Source of the DNA: Trichoplusia ni
Lineage: Eukaryota > Arthropoda > Insecta > Lepidoptera > Noctuidae
Direction of reading: 5' to 3'
Assembly (NCBI RefSeq): GCF_003590095.1
Contig: NC_039490.1
Span: 10,495,834-10,559,833 of the forward strand
DNA: 64,000 nt
Positions 12,401 through 24,400 of the stretch are shown here, piece by piece. Position 1 is the first letter of the stretch. Every line of letters begins with the position of its first letter. The notes beneath the pieces were generated by a model. That model was not told where the DNA came from and made no database searches. It saw only the letters and a list, made by a program, of their open reading frames with translations. The position numbers and the translations under genes are program-made.

Positions 12401-15400
12401 GCAGCACAGGTCCTTGCGGAGGAGCAGCTGGTTGAGGCTGTACGCGCAGATGTAGTAGAACAACTGGAAGGATATACTTAAATGTTAAAAAGGGATTGCC
12501 AGACTAGTTTCGGACCCAACCGGAGTCCTTAATCATAAGCTGATGTGGCACTAGGCGAACAAGTAGCGGTTTTAAAATACTATTATAATTAAGTAGAACT
12601 AGACATCGCGTTAAGCATGGATGAGGATGGATATAGGGGAAGAGGACGACCAAAGAAACGATGGATGGATTGTGTGAAAGACGATATGGCTGTAAAGAGT
12701 GTTTCTTGTGAGATGACGGCCGATAGAAAGGTATGGAAGGAGACGACATGTTGCGCTGACCCCAAATAAAATAATTTGGATAAGGGCAGGGGAATGATGA
12801 TGATAGACATCATAAAGAACAAAAGTCCGCTGTTCCGTGCCGCGGTATCCTGATTACAAATAGCCCAAATAATCGCAATTATTTGGAAGGACACACTTTA
12901 TACTATAGTCTATCACTGAACAAGTGTATTCGTTACGGGTAGTCAGAAGCTTGAAAAGTCTGACAGCCAGTCTAACCAAGGAGTGCCGTGTTGCCCAGGA
13001 AACTGGGTTGAGGAGGTCAGATAGGCAGTCGCTCCTTGTACAACACTGGCATGTACTTAGATGAATCCGGTTAGACTGGAAGCCAAGCCCAACATATTTA
13101 AAGAAAATCTCATGATTTTTGCATCATTTCATAATGAATCTCACGATAGTCACTATAAAAAAGGTTTGTAAATAATTAAAACGATTTCGCGACGAGGCGA
13201 GCTGGATTTCTTCCTTCAGTCTCTTCTTAAATTCCTTCTTCCGTCAATTCCTAATCTCTCAAGATATACAAATAATAAGTGTTTTATTATAAATTACCTG
13301 TTTAAATATCATAAGTCTGAGCGGTTGATCGACAGCGTAGGTGTGTAGATGCGCGTGTGTGGCGGACAGTTCCTGCTTGAGACGCTGGGGGCCGGCCCCG
13401 GGCTGCGGGGGCCGCGCGCTCGGCCCCGACAGCCCGCTGATCTCCTCGTGCTCCAGGATGGCCGGGACTATCAGGCGCTCTAGCTGACGCTCCAGGAGCA
13501 GGATCAGCCCTGGGGAGGAAAGGAACTTAAGATTTAGAAGTCATGAATTTGATTTATGTGTCGTGGTGGCGTTCGTGCAGATTCGGCACCGATGCAGGCA
13601 AAATAGCAATTCTTTATTGCTGGAATCGTTTTACATATGAAAAAAAAATTAAAGATTTAAAAATCTAAAAACTCACATTTTACATGTCATCTATCTATCA
13701 ATTCAAATTTTATCAAAATCGGTATCGGGATTGAATCTACACTCAAAACTTCAGCCTGCTAGCTTACCATGGAAGTGCCTTAAAATTGAGTTACAAAAAT
13801 CCAACCGGAACGACAAACAAACAAACAAGAAAGTAGTACCATTAACCTTTAACCTCATCTCAACTGACCTTGATATATTCAGACAGCTATATCGCTGAGT
13901 TGTTGTTTTTTAAACTTGACCTTAACCTGCCTACCTTGACCTCACCTTACCTAACCTCATCTCAACTGACCTTGGTATATCCAGACAGCTATATCGCTGA
14001 GCACCTGCCTGTACTCAGACAGGTCGAAGATCCTCAGACACTGCTGGTTCTGGCGCGGGGTGTTGCCGCTCTGGTACACTGTGTCGCCGCTGTACTGGCG
14101 CAGGTTGTTCAGGAGTCTGTGGTGGATGGAGAGCATATTGTATGGTAAGTATTTTATAGTACATAGGTGTATGTAGGTACAATGTGTTAACCTATGTAAT
14201 ACTCGTACATGCTAATACACGGTGATTTTTTAGTCGTCTTACAAAAGCAGCCCAGTTCATGTATCCGACGTAAAATACCCCTAGGCGCGATTTTTTTTTT
14301 TATCATCAACTAAGATACTACGTACGAAGAAAAATTAAACAAGAGAAATCTAAAATATACTCTTAAAAATGATAAAAACGCCGCCGCCCGCGCCCCTCAC
14401 CATTGTTACAAGGCTCGGACCGCGCTCGCAACAGAGCTGTGTTTCTAAAAAACTACGAATTGCATCATAATATTGAATAAAAATTGCATTTAATTTTTTT
14501 TCAAATCTCATAATTACCTATTTTTTTATCATGAACGTGTTCTAGTCATTGGATACATGAACTGGGCTGCTTTTGTAAGACGACTAAAAAATCACGGTGT
14601 ATAATAAATGCGAAAGTATCTCTGTCTGTCTGATTGTAAGCTAAAAATAAACTGGCTTGTGTGTTGGAAACTTCTGACTAGCAATAAAATATTAGTAATA
14701 AAGACACTGCTACTATTAACTGAATGTCTATAATTACTTGCAATCCCTGTCTGTCTTTAGGTGCATCTTAGGAAAATGTTGTCTTGGACTAAATCTGATA
14801 AGTCTTACCTTGACTGAGGAAAATAGGCCGAGCTACTGTTGACTTTAAGTCTATGAATCTACTTGCCTTGTCTACCAGCCTAGAAAACATCATAGAAAAA
14901 TAGACCGTACTACTGTTACAATAAGGTCCCTATTTTCACCAACCATCAAACGTCTTAGCAATATGGTCTTTATCTCTCTCCAAATAAGACACACCTGAGC
15001 ATATTAGCGAGCCAAAGCGCGTTATACTCGACGCTTTCCGCCCGTTTCTTGAGCGTCTTCTTGACAGCAGTCCTGACTGCCTTCATCAGCTGATGCATCT
15101 TAGGTTCATCGTCTACGTGGTCCATGTGTCGAAGCATCATGAAGAGAATGTAGGCGGGGAGGCCCGGCAGGAGTGTAACTGCGATTTTGGGCTTTAAGTC
15201 TGTGGGGTAAAGTTGAATTTTGATTAAAGAAGATTGTAGAATTTGATATGCCTAAAATAATCAATACTAATATAATAAATATCTGTCAATATTCATGGTT
15301 GTGCTCAGCAATGAGATAATGTAGATTTTTTACCTCTTTCTAGCCTTACCACAAAATTACAAAATTATTTCATTTCCTGCTGGGCAATCTTTACAAAAAT

Positions 15401-18400
15401 CTTATCAAAAATCATCGCTGAGCAGCTTCATGGTCGCTGCTGGGCAAAAGCCCACACTAACCCTACATCTATGCCCACTGGTGGGCAAACTCACCGCTGA
15501 TCAGCTTCTTGATGATGATCCCCTCGTCTTGTATCTTGTACTCGAACATTCCGAGATATTCGCGCTCTTTCTTGCGCGTGACTGGCGCCATCTCTAGTGT
15601 CATTGACGCGTTAGGGGGCACCACTGAGTCTAGGAAAAAAATAGTAGAAATTTTAATTTTATATTATTTAAGCATGGCAAGTACGGAAAGGTATTGCCAA
15701 ATACTGATACAGAAAAGCGGGCTTTTGTTATGAGATGGCAAAATATACCTTCTTTTTTCAAAATGTTTTATGGATTTTTGTATTAACTATCTAGGTATTG
15801 ACAACATCAACAATATTAAAAAACCGGATGCTACGGAAACGTGACGCCATATTGACGTAACGGACTTCTGATGCATTGTTACCTCCTAGTCGCGACTAAA
15901 GAGGTTTTATTAAGTGCCCTGGAAACAATCAAATTGTTTGTGATATTTGTCACATTTTCGTGTATGTCAAATCATTTGATAGTGTACTGCTGTATTTGAA
16001 GCGTTTGTCAAACAATCTACGTATTTGAAAATCATTGCATTTCATATCTGTTTATCTTGGTCTTAATTTCAACCATTCTCGACTGAATCGCCTTCTTTAC
16101 TTTGTCTTGATACACACATTTGGTTTGATCGTTGAAGCTAATGTTTGACAAACAAATTTGATCGTTTACAAGCAACTTTACAGCGAAAATATCTTGAAGG
16201 CGTATTTTAAAACTTACCATTATTATCTAATATATCGTTGACATCTTCTATCCCGACTTCCTTCAACTTGTTAACGAGCAAACGAATCTGATTCTTGTAA
16301 CGGCGACAGCTCTCTGATAGCTTGTCTACTCGCTCCTGAGGGTCAAATGAAAATATACAGGGTTATTTTAATGCACGGATAGCCGAGTGGTTGAGGTCAC
16401 CACGCCAGACCTACTGTGCGCGACGTGTTGCGAGTTCGATCCCCGCGTAGGACAAGAATTTGTGTGATACATGAATGCTTGTTCTGAGTCTGGGTGTCTT
16501 TGTGCATGTGACTTGAATGTTTGAAAGTTTGTGTAACCCCCGCGACACAAGGATTAAATTCCTTAAAGCGGGTTAGTAGCAATTTGTTAAACAATAGTTA
16601 CTATCTTAACGATTTAATTAGTCCGCAAGTTTTCTTTGAAAAAAATATCAAATACATCTATTATTTTTTTAACCAAAACTTCAAAAAAGGACGATCTCAG
16701 TTTGACCTGTTAGGCTATATATCATCACGCTGCGACTAATAGGAGCGAAGATACAATGGAAAATGTGGAAAAAACCAGGAAGAAATATTCATCTTCGAGG
16801 GCTTCCGTTCAGAAATTTCTAACTTATATCTTCTTACCACGCGGACGAAGTCGCGGACAACAGCTAGTGCATACATAACACAACACAGCTTTAAGCATAC
16901 TTGCCTGTAACGCCAAACTCTCAGCAGCTAGTCTTATAATCTCGTTCTGCGCGAACTCTTGAGATTTATTCTTGGGTTCCGAACTGAGATCAGCACTCAG
17001 TAATCTGTGGAAAGAAAATATATTAATTAGAAAATAAATGTTTATTGTTAAAAATGGATAAAGATGTTTAGACAAAGAGACAGACTACTTTAATAAAGAT
17101 GATATAGGGTTTGTTATTAAAGGCTTTTCTAAGAACAAGGTTTGGCTGAATAAAGTTTCGTAGATATAGGTTTATTTAGGCTTGTTTAGGATTCAGTGCC
17201 CAAAGGATAATAACGGAACCGTAATAAGGCTCAGCTGTACATCTGCTCAGCTAGACAGTTTAAATTACTGTTGTAAAAAATAATTGAAACAAAAATCGTG
17301 TTTAAGTGTTTGGTACGATCGCAAATTTACTGCATGACCAATTCTCGCATTTTTCTCTTTTTGGTGACATTCCCACGGATGTCACACCACAGGAAAACAG
17401 ATAGTTTCTCTAAGATCTAACACCATCTAATACTTTATCAAAAATCTTATCAAGTATAAGCCGGCCGCGTTACACTGAATGTTTCAGACAAATAGGCTAA
17501 AGATATTTCACCCTCCAAAATGATAACCGTACCAAACGCTGTTTAAATCCGTTTTAAATTAGAAGTTACAGCGGCAAAAGAAATACATAATCTGTAAAAA
17601 TTTAAACTGATTAACTATCAGAGTTTATGAGATACAACCAAGTGCCAGACAGACAGACAGCGGAGCCTTATAAAAACAGTTCCGTTTTTACCATTTGTGT
17701 ACGTAACCCTGAAAATATTACATAATAACATGTCTAAACTACTGGAAATCGACTACTAATTGAAATGAAATAAAATAGCTTTTAATTATATTTTCTTGCC
17801 TTTTCTTCTCCTTGTGAATATTATTTTGGAAAAGCACACCTATGGCCTATACTTGGGCCTATTTAGGCCTAGGTGCTGGATATTTTTGCCTTAATTTTGA
17901 ATATCTCTCAAATGCCAAAACATAGAATTAACTTGTTATACTTTGCCTACAAATAAAAACCCTTATTGTCAAATCAACGTACATTTATTCACATATACAA
18001 AATGATAGTCAGATCAACATTTAAATTCACTTAAAAACAATTTTACTTATAAACAATAATCATTAATTAATTAAACACAAATAAAACAATGAAAAAAAAT
18101 TCAAATCGTAGACAGGATTTGAACGTGCGACTTCTGACTACACGCACCAGTCGTTTGACCTAAGCTACCGAGGTCACTACTTTAAAGCTTGAATTTGTTC
18201 ATTGCATTGTGACACGTCTTATAGAAGTTTATACTTGTCATAGTTTCAATAATTGTAATAAAGTAAATGTCAAATCTATAAAGAACTGTGACATGATCAG
18301 TCGTTTAATATGTTCCTTCGAATTCTTGCTATTAAATCTTCCGATCAGCAGAATATTTGTTTCTTCATAACTGGAATCCAAATAATTTACTATTTGACTA

Positions 18401-21400
18401 ACTTTATTTAGCTTCCTTCTATATATGGGGGATGGTTTTTGCCCAGTAGTGGGAGAAGATATATTTAGTCTTTGGATACTATTGTAAATTATAGTAAACC
18501 TAGTTGTTGACTGCCAATATCAACCACTTCTCCTACCGCGGGTATGCTAGTAGAGATTTCCTTAGAAACAAGCAACACCTTTGTACATATTTTTAATGTT
18601 CTTGGGTCTACTATTTTGTGTGTACATGTACATAATTTATTAAATAAACTTTTGAATTTATGGAATGAAGCCATTTATTACGTAATGGGATATATCATCA
18701 CTTTTAAATGTCTTTTTTGAGAACCTTGGAGTCGACATTTCCTTAAGAAGTATTACTAATATAAAACGTCAGGTTTTAGTTTATAAAAATGTGCCAGCGC
18801 TTGTAAAACATGCAATGTTTGTTCATTTGGATGATGCGAGAAATATCGTTGGTTTCTTTAAAACGTATTCCTCAATAGTAAGGTGTAGGGGGAAAAAATA
18901 AACCAAGACTCAGAACAACCGTTCGTGTTTAAAACAAATAATGATATAATACAGGATTTATCAACTTTCGTACAACGCCATCTAGCTTTAAATAAAGCAA
19001 ATCTTGCGCTTTAAAGTACTAGACAACTTATAAAAGAACTAACACGTTTCTAAATCATATATAATAGAGATAAATTACACCCAGACACAAAACAAATCGA
19101 GCCCACGACCCCCGGTATAGAATCACTAACCACTAGACCAAAAGGTCAGTCCAGCGCCAAAGTACGAACAAAGACACTCATGCCAAACCCACAGTGCGCG
19201 TCGTGTCGCGTGATCGATCTCCGCGTAGGACAAGCATTTGTGTGATTCACGAATGCTTGTCCTGAGTCTGGGTGTCTTCGTGACACGCGAATCGAATTTT
19301 TGAGAAACCCCCGCGAAACAAGGAATTAATTCCTAAATATTTAGTTGCGTTACAAAAAAGTGCGTGGTGCAATACATTGCCGACTACGATACATCATTTT
19401 TGATAGCAGAACTGCGCGTCTACGCAATGTATTACAACTTGAACGATATTTCTCACATCGCCTAAATGAGGCTGATATATACAGGGTGTTTGCATCGATG
19501 CAACGACAGAACTAGTCTTCGGTGAAATGTGGCCAATATTTTAAATTCAAAACCTGACTTAATCAGATTAAGTGGTTCTAAATAGGCTATACTAGCTCTG
19601 CTTCACGGCTTTGCATCGATCTCCCAAACACCCTGATATATTTAGATAAAACCAAAGCACAAACACACACACAACAAGAAATATATTATCAAATGATACA
19701 ACGGTTTAGTATTTATCGGGATTGCCCGACTAGATTCGGACCCAACCGGAGATCCTAATCATGAGCTGACGTGGCGTTGTGGGGCAATCCCGATAAATAC
19801 GCGTAAGTAAACCGTTACATCATTTAATAATTAATCATTCTCAAGACAGTTACTATCAAATCAAATATATTAATAATGTACTCACTTCTGATACTTCTCA
19901 TTCTCCTCTCTGAGTCTTTCCGTTTCCGCTTTCGCTTTAGATATGTGCTCTGAATAGAATTTCTTCTCAGCAATCAACTCTTCTTGTAATTGTCTGCAAG
20001 TAGCACAAAAAAATGATTTGAAAATAGTAATAAGCTCATGTCTAAATGTAGGGAGATGTGCATGTACGGTAATTAAAAATACCCTTATTAATTAATTAAT
20101 ACTGTTTAATTTATTTATCGTACTGTGGAAGGCTTATAGCTTAAAAGATAAAACTTAATGAATAAACAAACATAGTTGTAAGTCTTCAAGTGTAGAATTA
20201 TTCTAAATTTTGAGATGAGGACACAAAGACAGTGACTTCGTTATGAACGGGTTATATGCAAAGGTTCAATATTAATGAAAAACTATTCGAAGGAGTATTT
20301 TACAAAATACGATATTCAAGAAGTACTAGCCTTATAAGAATAAATGAAGGTTGATTGATTTTCATTGATTGCCTATCTTTTTATATAATACTAGCTGACC
20401 CAGCAAACGATGTTTTGCCGATTTTTTTTTCTAGTTCTATGTATTTTTAATGCCTCATTATAAAAAAAATAATAATAAACAATTTCCCTTAACACTCAGG
20501 GGTATGAAAAATAGATGTTGTTCTATTCTCAGACCTACCCAATATGTATACAAAATTTCATAAAAATCGCTCGAACCGTTTCGGAGGAGAACGGTAACTA
20601 ACATCGTGACACGGGAATTTTATATATTAGATAAGTTATGAATTTGACATTTATATTCAATAGATGTATTTTTTATTCGCTTTTAAGGTCGTATTGTGAA
20701 TTTGGCTGTATGCATAACATATTAGGCTAGGTGCGATGCCTCTGCCAGTTTCGTACCTAAGCGTTAAGTATTATATGATAGTTTATAATGTACCTGTTAA
20801 TACCCTTCTGTGCTTCGTAAGCGGTCGCCAGCTCGCCATCCTCGTTGATGATATCCACATCGGAGCCGTAGTTGGAGGTAGCGAGCGACTTTAGATTCAC
20901 CGTCTATGAAAATACAGTTCAGAATTGAATAACCATGTTTTTAAAGTAAAATACAGTTTATTTGAGATATATGGATAGGTTCAGTGCATTTTTTTTTGTA
21001 ATTTGTTTACTTTTTGTTACCATTAAGTTATTTTTTAGGTGTTCTTTTTTCGCTTTCGAGCTAAGGAACACTAAAAATGAATATTATATATATGAAAGAT
21101 TTTTTTGTTATGTGCGTAATATAATTGTCAAATCAATTTAATATTCAACTTGAATGTTTCTGGACAGAGATTTATAGCCGATTAATCATTTGTAAATAAT
21201 TAAAGTGAAAACTAATTAATTGTGCAAAAAAATCTACTTTACAAGAAATATTAATAACGATTACATTTGTATCAAATGCAATGTTTTTAGTAGCACTAGG
21301 TATTCGTAAAATTTAACTAATACAGACCAAATAAAACCGTAGACTGGGCATAAAGCTTTAAAGGTAAAACAAAAAGAAAAATCCCTATTTTAATAATTTC

Positions 21401-24400
21401 ATAGTTTATTTTTGACCAATATAAGCCTGTTTTATCTACTTATTTATTTAGTCTGTATGTATAATAAAAATAAAATTTAATAATATACCATGCAATAACA
21501 GCAACGGAAGGCGTGTAATAAATTAATAAAGAATGTTAAAAATAAAACTAAATACAGCACGTTTTTAAAGTGCGTTAAATTTTTAGGATAATAAATTAAA
21601 AAAAAAACAATATTTTATATTATGATTTAGGGCCAATTTTTCAATCGCCAGATAACTTCTACCTGAGGAATAAATATGGCCGTTTGACATATTTTCCATA
21701 CAAAAGCTGTCAAAACGTCAAACTTATTCGTCGAATAAAAGTTATCTGGCGATTGAAAAATCGGCCCTTAGTCTATTATTGGGGTTTATTGGGACAATTG
21801 TCAAATAAACATTTAGAGTATTTAGTTACCACATTCATAACAAGAATAACAACATAAACTCGTGAAAAACAGTGCTCAAGTCTTATTAATAGTTTTAACT
21901 GAACAATAAAAACGGTTAATAAAAATTGTTAATTAAATAAAATATACAAAGCTGACTATGTAAACTACGATATTATTTTACTCACGACGTTTTTCAAAGC
22001 TTGGAACCACGGTTTCTGTATTCAAATACAAAACATCATTTAATATCTTAAAATATCTACTTCTATTCTCTAACTTCTATAAATTGTTTGCATCGAAATA
22101 GGTTTAAGTATTTATGAGGTAAGTAAAAAGTCAAAATTCATATTCAAACGCGAAAGTTTAAACCTATGTATTTATGTATCGATGTTTGTTACACTTTCAA
22201 GCAATAAAACACAGAACAGATTGAATCATTTTGTTACACAGACAGTTTATTGCATAGATTAGCACATAGGATACTTTTTGTTCCCGTGGGTTCATTTAAG
22301 ATTAAAAGCAGGCGAAGCTGCTGGAAACAGCTAGTGTAATATATATACCTCTTTCTGACAATAGAAGAAATTGCTTCTATGAATCGGGTTATCCATACAT
22401 AACGTTTTTGATATTCTCACACCAGTTATAGGTGAATTCATTGCACACAGACTATTCACGTTTCATTTCTCAATTATATTATTTGAGATTCATTTAATTA
22501 ATGACACTTTAAAATTTTCCGAAACCCAATTTCAGTATTTTCTTTATTAAAACACTGAAAATAATTTCACCTTTATCATATATTCTAGTTTAAAATCACT
22601 TTAATTTATCAAATATAGTCTTTTCTTTGGTTAAAAATTCGCTGGTACATATGTAAACATATTATAAAAGAAACGTCATATTTCCACCAACTTTGACAGA
22701 AGAATGTCAGTTATAAAAACACGGTGACATACTACAACTGACATAGACGTTGTAAAGTATCGCATAAGTTGTTATACATTGCTGGCTACGATACATTGCT
22801 TTTGATACCAGAGCTGTGTGGCTACGCAATGTATTACAATTTGAACGATATTGCTCGTACCGTTTACTGCCCTTTAACAAATATTTTGATACATAACTTC
22901 ATAAGTTTATAACTAATATTTGCCTGTGGGTTTGCTTGGAAATATTAATAGGATATCAAAATTTTATCGTGTAGTGTAGAATTTATTTATTTTATTTGAA
23001 TATTGTAGTGTATTATTGTCTCAACAGTCTTATGCCGGAATCGAACCCACAACAAGATACTTTATGAGTCCATATCTATCCCGACTATCCATCCAAACAA
23101 TATATTTATATCAAAATCTGTATTTACCAAAAATATTAAAAGTTAAAGTAAAAATTTCTATAAAAATTATCAATTTTTCAGTTCTAAACAAGTCTTTAAC
23201 TTTAAAAGCAATTTTTATGCTTTCAAACACACAGACAAACGAACCCATTGCATATGGATACATTTTCTGTGACATGAGCAAACATAAGAGATATCATCGT
23301 TATCTATAAAAATCAACGTTTATCTGAGCGTGTCAAAACTATTTAGATTAGTGTGTCCGAGCAAACACGGATGTCAGAATATGTATGTTAGAGTCAGATA
23401 ACTTCAATGAGTGGATCATATACTTAGTACCGGAGCCCCTATTCTGCTATTAACAATGGCCGATGAATGAATGGCAATTGAATTAAAATTGAAATTATTC
23501 CTATTCTCTTAAGCATTTTGCCAATACAAAAATTGGAAGGTAATTGTATTGACCTTGAGTGTACCGTCCCGTACGGAAATTTCAATTATTGTGTAGAAAA
23601 ATGCTTAAGAGAATACGAAAATTGGAATTTTAAGCCATTTTGCATTCCTGGGGCCCTGGTTTGACGGTAATTGTTTAATATACAAAATGACAGCTATTAA
23701 CAGCGATAGCTTTATAATGACAGCTGTCAATCTTAAAAGAAAAAATAAGAGTGTTTTTGACGGAATGCTGAAGAGTGGGTGTTGTGACGCAATTTGGGGG
23801 AGGCCTATGTCCAGCAGTGGACTTCGATAGACTTAATTAATAGGCTGAATTACTATTAGTATCAATAGTACATAATTTGATATTGCTTTGATAAGAGTAT
23901 AGGCAATAATTTCGCTTCGAATTAAATCGTTTTAGCAATCTGTATCTTGCGATTTTACGACCTGTCAAAAGGTTACTCCTAAAACGGACAGTATCATTAT
24001 TAGTTAGTACAAACCTGATTTGTTAAAACGCTCTTTAGTTGAACGCATTCGTCTCTTCGCCTGTCAAGCTCTTTCTGCATGATATTCATTTGTTCTGCAA
24101 ATTAAAATTATATCTTTAATTATATGCCTTAAGGTCTAAATTTGATTGAAAGGGAAATATTAAGTCTGAAATTAAAAACTAAAGGTAAACAATTGCAACA
24201 AGAATCTCATAAATACACGTTTATCCAAAGCTGGGCTCAAAATTAAGTTTTTATTCCAAGTAGGCCGTTTTCCAGGCACGTTTTAAACGTTACAGTAATG
24301 AGTCTAAGTGCGGTTACACGGTGCACAGTTACTAAATGTCATTCCTATGGCGAAGAACTAGCAAGAAACTCCATACTTTACAGTTTTTACAATAAAAATT

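Larger units (their letters stand above)
17005..19885 (-). other. Myosin V intron 30
   Basis: Holds a degenerate tRNA-like SINE head (about 18109-18178), SINE copies (19077-19335) and the palindromic element 19689-19817. No exon seen. Confidence 0.7.

Noticed and set aside
18109..18178. tRNA-like sequence on the minus strand with a U33-type loop (gtgcgtg)
   Set aside because: The T stem does not pair, the acceptor stem is broken and the anticodon would be GCG, which is not expected. Treated as a degenerate tRNA-derived repeat head.
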